A stretch of DNA of 64,000 bases from assembly GCF_014635825.1 (NCBI RefSeq), contig NZ_BMDO01000001.1, positions 930,001 to 994,000 on the forward strand, given 5' to 3'. Below are positions 1-9,164 of the stretch, in pieces. The number at the start of each line of letters is the position of its first letter. Position 1 is the stretch's first letter. The notes under the pieces are model-generated. The model was not told the origin of the DNA. It did not search any database and saw only the letters and a program-made list of their open reading frames with translations. Origin of the DNA: Mucilaginibacter galii (lineage in GTDB: Bacteria; Bacteroidota; Bacteroidia; Sphingobacteriales; Sphingobacteriaceae). The position numbers were made by a program, and so were the translations under genes.

Positions 1-263
1 GTATCGTGGGTGCATCGGGTGCTATATTTGGCTTACTGGTGGCCTTTGGGATGATGTTCCCCGACGTGGAACTGTTTATTATGTTTATTCCGTTGCCGGT
101 GAAGGCAAAATATGCAGTAATTGGTTATATTGTGTGGGAATTGTATGGCGGTTTAAGACCTACGCCCGGCGACTCGGTGGCGCATTTTGCACATTTGGGT
201 GGCGCGTTGGTGGGCTATATCTTAATAAAAATTTGGGGAACCTATAAGCCAAACAATTTTTAG
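1..263 (+). CDS. Rhomboid-family intramembrane serine protease, C-terminal part
   Basis: Partial gene; the frame is open from base 3 and the start lies before the window. It shows the rhomboid GASG motif with the catalytic serine codon at 15-17, and in the last helix the segment AHLGGALVGY, whose histidine (codon 192-194) completes the Ser-His dyad. Three hydrophobic stretches fit transmembrane helices 4-6. Rhomboids cleave membrane proteins within the bilayer; the substrate cannot be told. A second rhomboid gene follows 40 bases downstream on the same strand, so the two probably form a transcription unit. Family assignment is firm; the N-terminal half is unseen. Confidence 0.9.
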   Translation, partial: IVGASGAIFGLLVAFGMMFPDVELFIMFIPLPVKAKYAVIGYIVWELYGGLRPTPGDSVAHFAHLGGALVGYILIKIWGTYKPNNF

Positions 264-303
264 TAACTTATGTAAGTTATTTAATAAAACATCTTTCAAT
301 TTT

Positions 304-1170
304 ATGAAATCCCTTTGGCAAGATATACGTTACAAGCTGCTGCAGTCGGGTAGCCGCATTAATCTGCTTATTGGCATTAACGTAGCGGTATTTTTATTAA
401 TTAATGTACCCGCGGTGCTGCTGCGCTTAATGGGTAACGATATGCTGGCCAATTTTGCCAACCAATACTTGGCGCTACCGGCTTATTTGCCTACGTTGGC
501 CGCCCATTTTTGGACGCCGGTTTCTTACATGTTCATGCACGCCGATATTTTTCACATCCTGTTTAATATGCTTTGGCTGTTTTGGATGGGCCAGATTTTT
601 GAAGAATACCTGGGCAACAAACGCCTGGTTAACCTTTACTTGCTTGGCGGTTTAGGTGGTGCCGCACTCTATATTTTAGCCTTTAACGTATTCCCGCTAT
701 TTGCTGCCAGTTTGCCTGTTAGTTATGTGGTAGGTGCCTCAGCAAGCGTAATGGCTATTGTAGTGGCCACAGCTACCTTGTTGCCTAACTACACAGTATA
801 CATGATGTTTTTAGGCCCCGTTAAGTTGAAATGGATAGCCGTATTTTACGTAGTGATAGATTTCTTGAGTATTACCGGCCCTAATGCCGGCGGTGAAATT
901 GCCCACCTGGGTGGTGCTTTGTTAGGTTTCATTTACATTAAACAGCTTAACCGCGGTAACGATTTAGGCAGTTCGGTTAGTAACATGTTTAATCAGCGCC
1001 CCAAAGTTAAAGTAGCCACGCAAAACAAAACTTACCAGCAGCCGGGCACCTCTGTACCGCGGCAGGAAGAAATTGACCATATTTTAGATAAAATATCGCA
1101 AAGTGGTTACGATAGCCTGAATAAACACGAGAAGGAAGTATTGTTCCGGGCCAGCAAACATGAGGGTTAA
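304..1170 (+). CDS. Rhomboid-family intramembrane serine protease
   Basis: 288-residue inner-membrane protease. The HxxxxHxxxN motif is at residues 79-88 (H79, H84, N88), the nucleophile region is G144-A-S146-A, and the base is H201 in AHLGGALLGF, so serine and histidine are both kept. The usual GxSG reads GASA, an Ala in place of the second glycine. Six hydrophobic helices fill residues 20-215. A soluble tail (about 220-288) ends in a short helical domain (around HILDKISQSGYDSL) often seen on Bacteroidota rhomboids. The ATG lies 40 bases after the preceding rhomboid, and the last 11 bases overlap the next gene, indicating translational coupling. Substrates are unknown. Confidence 0.92.
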   Translation: MKSLWQDIRYKLLQSGSRINLLIGINVAVFLLINVPAVLLRLMGNDMLANFANQYLALPAYLPTLAAHFWTPVSYMFMHADIFHILFNMLWLFWMGQIFEEYLGNKRLVNLYLLGGLGGAALYILAFNVFPLFAASLPVSYVVGASASVMAIVVATATLLPNYTVYMMFLGPVKLKWIAVFYVVIDFLSITGPNAGGEIAHLGGALLGFIYIKQLNRGNDLGSSVSNMFNQRPKVKVATQNKTYQQPGTSVPRQEEIDHILDKISQSGYDSLNKHEKEVLFRASKHEG

Positions 1171-2305
1171 TAAGAAGGAAAAACGGTTAAACTTTTTTGA
1201 TAAATTGATACTGGGCCTAAGCATAATGCTTGGTCTTGCTTTGCTCATTAGTTACTTTTCGCCAGTTACCGATCCCCGTAAATCTTGGATCATCGCTTTT
1301 TTCGGCCTTGCTTATCCCCCGCTTTTATTAGCCAACTGCCTGGTTTTGGTTTACTGGGTTTTACGTGGCAGCAAATATATTCTGTTTCCGCTTATTTGCA
1401 TTATTATAGGATGGGGTGTATTGAGAGACAATATCGGCTTCCGCAAGTCAACCGCTTATACCACACCTAATCAGCCTAACGCCTTACGGGTTATGACCTA
1501 CAATGCTCATAACTTTAAACGTTATGGCGAAAAGAACGATTCGCTGACCAAACACGAAATGCTGGCGCTCATTGATGATCAGCGGCCCGATGTTATTGGC
1601 ATTGAAGAATTCTATAGCCGCAGGCGCGGACAGTATGCCATTAAAGATTCCATGAAAAAGATCATGAAATCGGATGCGTATTACTTTAACCCCTTCAGTT
1701 TCGATAACGGTACCGAGGCTATGGGCATGGCCATCTTCTCCAAGTTCCCTATTACCAATAAGGGATTCGTGATATTATCGGCCAATAATGGCAGCAGCAA
1801 CCAGTGCATATTTGTAGATGTTAAAAAGGCCAATCAAATGTTCAGGTTTTATGCTGTACACCTGCAATCTATCGGTTTCGACCCCGAGGATTATAACTAC
1901 CTCAGCAAAGTTTCCAAACAAGGCGAGGCCGACCTTTCTTCTTCTAAACGTATAGGCTCTAAACTCAAAAGAGCTTTTGAGAAACGCAGCGAACAGGTAG
2001 CTAAAGTAAAGGCCCATGCCGCAACCTGCCCCTACCCCTACATCATAGCCGGCGACTTTAACGATACGCCCTCTTCCTATGCCGTTAACCAAATGTCAAA
2101 AGGCATGAGCAACGCATTCCGCAAAAAAGGTTCGGGTTTTGCCCGTACTTATAACGGCAGCTTCCCCAATTACCAGATCGACTATATTATGGCCAGCCCG
2201 GCGTTCGATGTTATGAGCTACCACATCATCCAAAAAAAGCTATCGGACCATTACCCGGTTTGCAGTACCCTGCTGTTGAAAAGCGGCGGCAACCAGGCCG
2301 AATAA
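1160..2305 (+). CDS. Membrane-anchored endonuclease/exonuclease/phosphatase (EEP) family protein
   Basis: 381 residues. About three hydrophobic helices occupy residues 10-85, followed by an EEP-fold domain from about residue 105: VMTYNAHNF (metal-binding strand), a GIEEF acidic motif, AGDFNDTP (catalytic Asp/Asn), QIDYIMAS and a terminal LSDHYPV with the catalytic His. These residues fit an Mg-dependent phosphodiesterase, with the domain placed outside or on the membrane. DNA, phospholipid or sugar phosphate are all possible substrates; the sequence does not choose. Its ATG lies inside the end of the rhomboid gene (11-base overlap), so the three genes at the left edge are probably co-transcribed. 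Confidence 0.85.
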   Translation: MRVNKKEKRLNFFDKLILGLSIMLGLALLISYFSPVTDPRKSWIIAFFGLAYPPLLLANCLVLVYWVLRGSKYILFPLICIIIGWGVLRDNIGFRKSTAYTTPNQPNALRVMTYNAHNFKRYGEKNDSLTKHEMLALIDDQRPDVIGIEEFYSRRRGQYAIKDSMKKIMKSDAYYFNPFSFDNGTEAMGMAIFSKFPITNKGFVILSANNGSSNQCIFVDVKKANQMFRFYAVHLQSIGFDPEDYNYLSKVSKQGEADLSSSKRIGSKLKRAFEKRSEQVAKVKAHAATCPYPYIIAGDFNDTPSSYAVNQMSKGMSNAFRKKGSGFARTYNGSFPNYQIDYIMASPAFDVMSYHIIQKKLSDHYPVCSTLLLKSGGNQAE

Positions 2306-2554
2306 TTCGTATCATTGCCATCTCCAAACTTTAATCAAAGGTTAATGTTTAGCCGAATAATCTTTCAATATACCTCAATGTATTTATTTCTACTTTTTTG
2401 AGGTTTTTGAGTAGTTTGATGTAATTATCTATACTTTTTTTGAAGTGGGGCTAATGCAAATAATGGGTTGTGTCCAGCCGATTAATATCAACAATTAGAA
2501 TGTTTTTGACAGATGCCTTACCTCAAAAAAATCATCAGCCTGAATTAAAAATTG

Positions 2555-2562
2555 TAAGTTTG
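2555..2562 (+). promoter_or_regulatory. Bacteroidota -7 box (TAAGTTTG) for cysS
   Basis: Matches the TAnnTTTG consensus of Bacteroidota sigma factor promoters and ends 5 bases before the cysS ATG. Transcription usually begins about 7 bases after this box, which would put the RNA start at or next to the initiation codon. No good -33 TTTG is seen at the usual spacing. Confidence 0.5.
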
Positions 2563-2567
2563 CGCCC

Positions 2568-4028
2568 ATGGAACAAAAAGTATTTGTTTACAATACCTTA
2601 ACCCGTACTAAAGAAGAATTTATACCGCTCGATGCCCCTTATGTAGGCATGTATGTTTGCGGCCCTACTGTTTACAGCGATGCACACTTAGGCAACGCCC
2701 GTACCTATATATCTTTTGACCTTATTTTCAGATACTTAACTCACCTGGGTTATAAAGTACGCTACGTGCGCAACATTACCGATGCCGGCCACCTGGAGGG
2801 CGATGCCGACGAAGGTGAAGACAAGATCTCTAAAAAAGCCAAACTGGCCAAGCTGGAACCCATGGAAATTGTGCAGAAATATAGCACTGGTTTCCATGAT
2901 ATTATGCGCACATTTAACGTGTTGCCACCCAGTATTGAGCCTACGGCCACCGGCCACATCATAGAGCAAATTGAACTGGTAAAGATCATGCTCGCAAAAG
3001 GCGCTGCCTACGAGGTAAATGGTTCGGTTTACTTCGACGTAGAAAAATACAACCAAACTACCGATTACGGCATACTAAGCGGCCGCCATTTGGAAGACCT
3101 GCTGAACAATACCCGCACCTTGGGCGGACAAGACGAGAAACGCGGCAAACTTGACTTTGCACTGTGGATTAAGGCCAAACCTGAGCACCTGATGAAGTGG
3201 CCTTCGCCCTGGAGCATAGGTTTTCCGGGCTGGCATTTAGAGTGTTCAGCCATGAGCCACAAGTATTTAGGCGAACAATTTGATATTCATGGTGGCGGTT
3301 TGGACCTGATACCAACCCACCATACCAACGAGGTGGCACAGAACATTGCTTGCTACGGTAAAAGCCCCGCGCGTTATTGGGTGCATACCAATATGTTAAC
3401 GGTAAACGGGCAAAAAATGTCTAAATCATTAGGCAACAGCTTTTTACCGCATGAGTTATTCAGCGGAGATAACGCCATCCTGAACAAAGGCTACAGCCCC
3501 ATGACCGTACGTTTCTTCATGTTACAGGCACACTACCGCAGTACGCTCGATTTTAGCAATGATGCCATGGAAGCCTCAGAAAAGGGCTTCAAGCGTTTGA
3601 TGAACGCCTTTAGTTTGTTAGAAAGTTTGCAGGCATCCGGCACTACCGAGGTAGAGATACAACCACTAATGGACCGCTGCTACGAGGCGTTGAACGACGA
3701 TTTTAATAGCCCTATCCTCATTGCCGAACTGTTTGAGGCATCGCGCATTATCAATTCGGTGCATGACAATAAGCTAAAAATCGACGAGGTTAACTTAGCG
3801 CTGCTTAAAACGCTCATGCATACCTTTGTTACCGGTATTTTAGGTTTATTGAACGAGCAGGCCAGCAGTGATGAGTTGCCGCACGTGCTTGATTTTATCA
3901 TGAACCTGCGCAGCGAAGCTAAAATTAACCGCGATTATGCCACCTCGGATAAAATTAGGGATGGCTTACAAAAAATAGGCTTTCAGCTTAAAGACAGTAA
4001 AGAGGGTACTACTTGGAGCAAGATTTAA
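2568..4028 (+). CDS. cysS: Cysteine--tRNA ligase
   Basis: 486 residues, normal length for CysRS. It charges tRNA-Cys with cysteine in the cytoplasm. Class I signatures are intact: the HIGH-type motif is HLGN at residues 40-43 after YVCGPTVYSD (C31 is a zinc ligand), LECSAMSHKYLG and DIHGGGLDL form the cysteine/zinc site, and KMSKSLGN starts at residue 283. The C-terminal helical domain (about 350-486) is present. The ATG is 5 bases after a TAAGTTTG box. It stands alone, with 262 bases of AT-rich gap before it and 246 after. Confidence 0.98.
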   Translation: MEQKVFVYNTLTRTKEEFIPLDAPYVGMYVCGPTVYSDAHLGNARTYISFDLIFRYLTHLGYKVRYVRNITDAGHLEGDADEGEDKISKKAKLAKLEPMEIVQKYSTGFHDIMRTFNVLPPSIEPTATGHIIEQIELVKIMLAKGAAYEVNGSVYFDVEKYNQTTDYGILSGRHLEDLLNNTRTLGGQDEKRGKLDFALWIKAKPEHLMKWPSPWSIGFPGWHLECSAMSHKYLGEQFDIHGGGLDLIPTHHTNEVAQNIACYGKSPARYWVHTNMLTVNGQKMSKSLGNSFLPHELFSGDNAILNKGYSPMTVRFFMLQAHYRSTLDFSNDAMEASEKGFKRLMNAFSLLESLQASGTTEVEIQPLMDRCYEALNDDFNSPILIAELFEASRIINSVHDNKLKIDEVNLALLKTLMHTFVTGILGLLNEQASSDELPHVLDFIMNLRSEAKINRDYATSDKIRDGLQKIGFQLKDSKEGTTWSKI

Positions 4029-4239
4029 CAAATTTTAACGCACCGTAATTCTCACTAAATTTAATAACTGCTGTTAATTATTTTATTGCAACAATAACTA
4101 TTTAACTCACATACTAAATACAAACCCATTACCAAACAAATTACAGCTCTATTGTTATCTGTGCGTACAGCATTTTAATGCCACGCTTAAATCTTTGATA
4201 ATAAATTGAGCCAAATTTAGTTATCAGTATGTTAACACC

Positions 4240-4261
4240 GCATTAACGCAAGCGTTAATGC
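4240..4261. repeat. Perfect 10-bp inverted repeat upstream of the double NTF2-like gene
   Basis: GCATTAACGC, two bases (AA), then GCGTTAATGC: a perfect dyad with a 2-base centre, ending 13 bases before the ATG at 4275. With so short a loop it fits a protein-binding operator better than an RNA hairpin. No T-run follows. Confidence 0.55.
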
Positions 4262-4274
4262 TTTCAATCTAACT

Positions 4275-5150
4275 ATGAAAATGAACAAAGCTATTGTAGC
4301 TGTAGCCGCTTTTAGTTGCTATGCCCTATCAGCTGTAGCACAAAAGAGCGCTACTGTACAAACTGTAATTAAAGCCGAAGATGAATTTGCCAAGCTATCT
4401 GCCCGCAAAGGTATGAAAGATGCATTTCTGGCTGTTGCCGATCCCGAAGGCATCATTTTTAAACCTGATGCTGTTAAAATAACCGACTTTTATGGTAAGA
4501 TAGATAAGCAACCCGGCAACATGACCTGGCAGCCTAAATACGCACGCACATCTGCCAATGGCGATCTGGCTTTTACAGCCGGCCCTTATGTTTATCAAAA
4601 TGGCAACACTGAGGATGATAAGGTTTACGGCGATTACGTATCATTGTGGCGTATGGACGCAGCATCGGGCAAGTTAAAATTGCTGATGAACCTGGGCATC
4701 CAGCATCCGCAAACCAATAAGGCACAGTTGGTAGATATCAAAGAGCCCGATTCTACCCACCAGGTAGCGGCCAGTAAAGACCCTTTTAATCCAAAAAAGA
4801 TCATTATGGATAATGATCAGCAGTTTAATCAGGGCCTCAAAATTTCTACCGTAGGAGCCTACAAAGAATTTTTTACCACCGAGGGGCACCTGTACTTCCC
4901 TGGCTTTGAGCCATTGGTGGGCACCGATAAAACATTACAGTTTGTAGCTAACCAGGCTATTCAAATTTCGGGCGAAACGCTTAGCGCGGGCAGGGCAAGT
5001 AGTAACGACCTGGCTTACAGCTATGGCCGTGCACGAATACTTAAAGGTAATATTGTAAGTAATTATAATTATGTACGGGTTTGGGAAATGGATGCCAAAC
5101 ACCGTTGGAACATCATACTCGAAATATTTTCGGCTATCGAAAACGAATAG
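4275..5150 (+). CDS. Secreted protein with two NTF2/SnoaL-like (DUF4440-type) domains
   Basis: 291 residues. A signal peptide covers residues 1-22 (cleavage after SAVAQ), so the product is periplasmic or exported. Two similar halves follow. The first (about 25-150) begins VIKAEDEFAKLSARKG and the second (about 190-291) begins YKEFFTTEGHLYFPGF; both end in W-containing strands typical of SnoaL/DUF4440 folds (VSLWRMDAASGKLKLL and VRVWEMDAKHRWNII). This looks like an internal duplication of a small cone-shaped domain. No catalytic residues can be assigned. ATGs at 4275 and 4281 are equally placed. A perfect inverted repeat lies just upstream and a terminator just downstream, so it is probably monocistronic. 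Confidence 0.65.
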   Translation: MKMNKAIVAVAAFSCYALSAVAQKSATVQTVIKAEDEFAKLSARKGMKDAFLAVADPEGIIFKPDAVKITDFYGKIDKQPGNMTWQPKYARTSANGDLAFTAGPYVYQNGNTEDDKVYGDYVSLWRMDAASGKLKLLMNLGIQHPQTNKAQLVDIKEPDSTHQVAASKDPFNPKKIIMDNDQQFNQGLKISTVGAYKEFFTTEGHLYFPGFEPLVGTDKTLQFVANQAIQISGETLSAGRASSNDLAYSYGRARILKGNIVSNYNYVRVWEMDAKHRWNIILEIFSAIENE

Positions 5151-5170
5151 GTTCAACAATAAAATATATT

Positions 5171-5198
5171 AAAGCTGGTTTTAAAACCGGCTTTTTTT
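5171..5198 (+). terminator. Rho-independent terminator
   Basis: AAAGCTGGTTTT pairs with AAAACCGGCTTT (one G-T pair) and runs into a T-tract, 20 bases after the stop of the double NTF2-like gene. Confidence 0.85.
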
Positions 5199-5265
5199 AT
5201 GCTTTAACAATTGGGCACATTCTGCATAACTAACATGCACAAAGGGCTTGTTACAGCTTAACTGA

Positions 5266-5294
5266 TTGGTGCCTAATGTATTTTAGTATATTTG
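5266..5294 (+). promoter_or_regulatory. Promoter of the GAF histidine kinase gene
   Basis: TTG at 5266-5268, 18 bases, then TATATTTG at 5287-5294, matching the Bacteroidota -33/-7 arrangement. The ATG at 5308 is 13 bases after the box. Confidence 0.6.
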
Positions 5295-5307
5295 CACTAT
5301 CAAAACC

Positions 5308-6507
5308 ATGAATACAATTGCAGCCCCTAAGCCTGATAATGAAATAGACAGAATTATTGCTTTATCGGAGTATAATTTAGATTATGATACGTTAAGTAAA
5401 AATTTTGAAGATCTTACCCTGTTGGCGGCCAGCTTATGCGGTACGCAAATTTCACTTATCAATCTTCTGGATAATTATACGCAATGGACTGTTGCCCAAC
5501 ACGGTATAGCCATTGACCATATGCCTTGCGAAGATTCGGTTTGCCAATACACCATTGCAGAAGAAGTAGAATTTGAGGTTAAAGACCTCTCGGCCGATGA
5601 ACGCTTTAAAGACTTTGATTACGTAGCAGGCAGTCCGCAACTCAGGTACTATTATGGCGTACCTATTACCACCAGCAACGGCCACAACTTAGGAGCATTG
5701 TGTGTTCTGCATAAAAACCAACATGACCTGAACCAGGAAAAGAAGGATCTGTTGCGCATTATGGCTCGCGAGGTAGTTAACCGGCTAAACACATTTAAAC
5801 AGGTAGAATCGCTGAAACAGCAGATCAAAAAACAATCGGACACCAAGCGCATGCTTGCTCACGACATTAGGGGACCGTTAAGTGGTATTATTGGCTTATC
5901 GCAATTGGGTTTGGAAGAAGCCAGCGAAGGTAACACTGCAGACCTGCTCGATTATATGCGTATGATACACGAGAGCGGAAAATCGGCCATACAACTGCTT
6001 GAAGATATTTTAAATGCAGAACTCAACGGTAACCAAACACCGGGCAAAACTTATAACTTGCATACCCTGAAAGATAAACTGGTAGACCTTTTTACGCCCC
6101 GCTCCTTAAAAAAGAAGGTAAGTTTTACGGTGAGCATATCGCAGCCTACGGCTCAGCATAACTTCCCTAAAGGGCAATTATTGCAAATTATTGCAAACCT
6201 GGTTTCAAACGCTATTAAATTTACGCCTGAGGGAGGCCGAGTAACGGTAGATTTGCAATGCCTTATTGAAGAACCGTTTGACCGTTTACTTATTGATGTG
6301 ACCGATACCGGCATTGGTATAGAACAAAACGACATAAATGCCATATTAGAAGGTACCGGCCAATCTACCTCGGGCACTAACGGCGAAGTTGGGTACGGGC
6401 TTGGCCTCACCTTAGTTAAGCAAATTATTGATGCTATGAACGGCACGTTCACCATTACATCTATTATAAACGAGGGCACTACTTTCAAGGTAATGCTGCC
6501 CCTGTAA
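5308..6507 (+). CDS. Soluble GAF-domain sensor histidine kinase
   Basis: 399 residues without signal peptide or membrane helices. A GAF domain spans about residues 20-165 (from DRIIALSEYNLDYD to LCVLHKNQHDL). A HisKA dimerisation helix carries the phosphoacceptor in LAHDIRGPLSG (His185), and the HATPase_c domain has N-box IIANLVSNAIKFTPEGG, G1 DVTDTGIGI and G2 GYGLGLTLVKQII. It should autophosphorylate on His185 in response to a ligand or redox cue bound by the GAF domain. No response regulator is adjacent, so it is an orphan kinase. It has its own TATATTTG promoter and is flanked by unrelated genes. Confidence 0.9.
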   Translation: MNTIAAPKPDNEIDRIIALSEYNLDYDTLSKNFEDLTLLAASLCGTQISLINLLDNYTQWTVAQHGIAIDHMPCEDSVCQYTIAEEVEFEVKDLSADERFKDFDYVAGSPQLRYYYGVPITTSNGHNLGALCVLHKNQHDLNQEKKDLLRIMAREVVNRLNTFKQVESLKQQIKKQSDTKRMLAHDIRGPLSGIIGLSQLGLEEASEGNTADLLDYMRMIHESGKSAIQLLEDILNAELNGNQTPGKTYNLHTLKDKLVDLFTPRSLKKKVSFTVSISQPTAQHNFPKGQLLQIIANLVSNAIKFTPEGGRVTVDLQCLIEEPFDRLLIDVTDTGIGIEQNDINAILEGTGQSTSGTNGEVGYGLGLTLVKQIIDAMNGTFTITSIINEGTTFKVMLPL

Positions 6508-6603
6508 CAATCAATGCCGCAGCCTGTAACAATTGTACAGGACACTCATCTAACTATAAAAATCATTACAATATACTTTGTATATTCACAAAAATGATGT
6601 TAT

Positions 6604-7377
6604 ATGAGCGATACCCCATTAATACAGATCCGCAACCTGTCTAAATCATACGGCGCTAAACTGGTTCTTAAAAATCTATCGCTCGATATTTACCCCGGGC
6701 AGGTTATTGGCTATATAGGCCCCAACGGTGCCGGAAAATCTACTACCGTTAAAATTTTGACCGGTTTAATTCCTGAATTTAATGGTGAAGTAATTGTAGA
6801 CGGTATCAGCCTGCAGCACGATCCGCAGGAAATTAAGAAACGCATAGGTTACGTGCCCGAAAATGCCGAACTGTATGATGTGCTTACGCCTATGGAATAC
6901 CTCGATTTTGTGGGTAAACTCTATGGTATGGAGGAGGAACTGTTAACTGCCAGGGCTATGAAACTACTGAGCGCCTTTGGACTTGGGAATAATTTAAACG
7001 ACCGCATGGACACCTTCTCCAAAGGTATGAAGCAAAAAGTTTTACTGATATCGGGCATTATCCACAATCCGCAGATCATTATTTTAGATGAACCCCTATC
7101 GGGATTGGATGCCAACGCGGTAATTATGATCAAAGAATTGATCATGCGCCTGTCGCAGGAAGGTAAAACCATTTTTTACTGTTCGCACATGATGGATGTG
7201 GTAGAAAAGGTGTCTGACCGTATTTTGCTCATCAATAAAGGCGAAATCATTGCCGACGGCACTTTTGAATCATTAAAACAAAACCACGCCGATACATTGG
7301 AGCGTGTTTTTGCTAAACTTACCGGCCGCAACGAAACAGACAGCGAAACCGATGCCATTATTAACGCATTCGACTAA
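6604..7377 (+). CDS. ABC transporter ATP-binding protein
   Basis: 257 residues. Walker A GPNGAGKSTT (about residue 40), a variant signature FSKGMKQK, Walker B IIILDEP with the D-loop SGLDA, and the switch histidine in YCSHMMD are all present, so the ATPase should be active. It resembles the CcmA/NatA-type subunits of ABC-2 exporters. It lies 17 bases before a large membrane protein that is its likely permease. The substrate is unknown; two-gene exporters of this type move lipids, antibiotics or ions. Confidence 0.93.
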   Translation: MSDTPLIQIRNLSKSYGAKLVLKNLSLDIYPGQVIGYIGPNGAGKSTTVKILTGLIPEFNGEVIVDGISLQHDPQEIKKRIGYVPENAELYDVLTPMEYLDFVGKLYGMEEELLTARAMKLLSAFGLGNNLNDRMDTFSKGMKQKVLLISGIIHNPQIIILDEPLSGLDANAVIMIKELIMRLSQEGKTIFYCSHMMDVVEKVSDRILLINKGEIIADGTFESLKQNHADTLERVFAKLTGRNETDSETDAIINAFD

Positions 7378-7394
7378 TTATAAGCGGCTTCAAC

Positions 7395-9095
7395 ATGGAT
7401 AAAATATTACTTAAACTGGTAAGCTTGTTTATGCCCGTGCTCGAAAAAACAGGGGTAGATACCGAACAGCTTTATCATATACTCAAGGTTAAGCTACTTA
7501 TTGACGGGCGACGCCCCAGCGCCATGTTTGCCGGAAGGCGTAAGGCTACCGCAACATCAGGCAAGGCCACTACCTCTTGGGCGGTAAGCCTGGTTACCCT
7601 ACTAATGGGCGCCTTTTTAGGGGCAGTGCTTTTCATTTTCCAAATGCCATTAGTTGGGCAAACCGTGTACTTCAGCATGTTTATGGTGCTGATGTCGCTG
7701 ACGCTCATTACTGATTTTACCACTGTACTCTTAGACGTGCGCGACCAGTACATTTTGCTGCCACGGCCGGTTAATGACCGTACGCTGGCCGTATCGCGCA
7801 TTATGCACATCAGCATCTATGTGTTCAGGCTGGCCTTTTTACAGGCCTTGCCAGGTATTGTTATGATAGGCATTATGGATGGTTGGCTGGCAATACCGGT
7901 ATTCATTGTGCAAATTATACAGATCACATTTTTAAGTATTTTGCTGGTTAACATTGTTTACCTGGTACTCATGAAACTGGTATCGCCGCAAAAGTTTAAG
8001 GATATTATCAGTTACTTCCAGATCGCTTTTTCTATTGTGATATTTGGCACTTACTATCTGTTGCCACGTCTCATCAATGTATCTGTATTGGCTAAAATTG
8101 ATCTGCTGCATTATACATGGTCGTACTTTATACCACCCGTATGGATAGCCGCCTTAAACGAAGTACTTATACACCCCGACCGGGCAAATATTGTAACCAG
8201 CCTTATGGCCATTGTAGGCGTTACTGTTCCGCTGGCAGGCTTATGGCTAGTGGCTAAGGTACTGGCCCCGGGTTTTAACCGTAGTTTAGCCGTGGCGGCT
8301 ACTTCTGATGGTAATAGTTCGGCCCCGGTAACGCCCGGTATTGTTAGAAAATCAAGGTTCAATATTGTGGGCAAGATCGCTAACCTCATCGCATCAGACC
8401 CGGTAGAGAATGCCGGTTTCCGAATTACCTGGAAACTGGCGGCTCGCATCCGCGAGTTTAAGATAAAGGTGTACCCTGCTTTTGCCTATGTGCCTATTTA
8501 CTTTCTGTATTTTTCGCTTAATGGCAAGGGCTCGGTAAACGACAGAGTAACGACGTTACAGCACAATCGAGGTTACATCTTTTTGATCTATTTAAGTACG
8601 TTTATCTTATCGGCCATCTTGCAGCACATTTCTTTTTCTGAAAAATACAAACCGGCCTGGGTTTACTATGCTTTACCTATTACGCATCCGGGTAAAATAT
8701 TGTCGGGTATGTTTAAGGCGGTGGTTACGTTGTATTATTTCCCCTATTGCGTGGTGCTGGGCGCCGTAAGTATTGCCATTTGGGGGCCAGCAGTAATTAA
8801 TGACCTTATCCTTGCCTTTTTTGTAGGCCTTACCTATGGTATACTCATGGCACTGTTTATGGTGAAAGGCTTGCCGTTCTCTAAACCTGTATTGGTTAAA
8901 CAATCGGGCGGGCGTATTATTACCTCCCTGCTTATTACCGGCTTTATTGCAGCCATCGGTTTTGGCCACTACTTTTTAGCAAAATGGGAAACGTTAATAT
9001 GGGCGCTGGCAGTTTTAGCCATCATTATTTACTGTATTATGCTGTATTACTATAAACGCCAAACCTGGGAAAACATTGAATTGGAAGAGTTTTAA
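7395..9095 (+). CDS. ABC transporter permease, large integral membrane protein
   Basis: 566 residues with about 12 hydrophobic helices, in two blocks (about 60-280 and 370-555) separated by a soluble stretch around residues 285-360. No other domain is recognised. Its position 17 bases after the ATP-binding gene, followed by a strong terminator, supports a two-gene exporter operon. It resembles unnamed ABC permeases of Bacteroidota rather than the short ABC-2 permeases. Function as the membrane half of the transporter is inferred mainly from context. Confidence 0.75.
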   Translation: MDKILLKLVSLFMPVLEKTGVDTEQLYHILKVKLLIDGRRPSAMFAGRRKATATSGKATTSWAVSLVTLLMGAFLGAVLFIFQMPLVGQTVYFSMFMVLMSLTLITDFTTVLLDVRDQYILLPRPVNDRTLAVSRIMHISIYVFRLAFLQALPGIVMIGIMDGWLAIPVFIVQIIQITFLSILLVNIVYLVLMKLVSPQKFKDIISYFQIAFSIVIFGTYYLLPRLINVSVLAKIDLLHYTWSYFIPPVWIAALNEVLIHPDRANIVTSLMAIVGVTVPLAGLWLVAKVLAPGFNRSLAVAATSDGNSSAPVTPGIVRKSRFNIVGKIANLIASDPVENAGFRITWKLAARIREFKIKVYPAFAYVPIYFLYFSLNGKGSVNDRVTTLQHNRGYIFLIYLSTFILSAILQHISFSEKYKPAWVYYALPITHPGKILSGMFKAVVTLYYFPYCVVLGAVSIAIWGPAVINDLILAFFVGLTYGILMALFMVKGLPFSKPVLVKQSGGRIITSLLITGFIAAIGFGHYFLAKWETLIWALAVLAIIIYCIMLYYYKRQTWENIELEEF

Positions 9096-9109
9096 TTTAA
9101 ATACTACAT

Positions 9110-9152
9110 AACGCAAAGAGCCCTGCAACAAAATTGCAGGGCTCTTTTGCGT
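9110..9152. terminator. Bidirectional terminator between convergent genes
   Basis: AAAGAGCCCTGCAA pairs with TTGCAGGGCTCTTTT around a CAAAA loop, with A- and T-runs on both sides. It can end transcripts from the ABC operon (+) and from the SGNH hydrolase gene (-). Confidence 0.9.
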
Positions 9153-9164
9153 TAACTGTAAAAC

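Noticed and set aside
6153..6545. 130-codon antisense frame at the end of the histidine kinase gene
   Set aside because: It is opposite the HATPase domain and has no promoter or recognisable motif.
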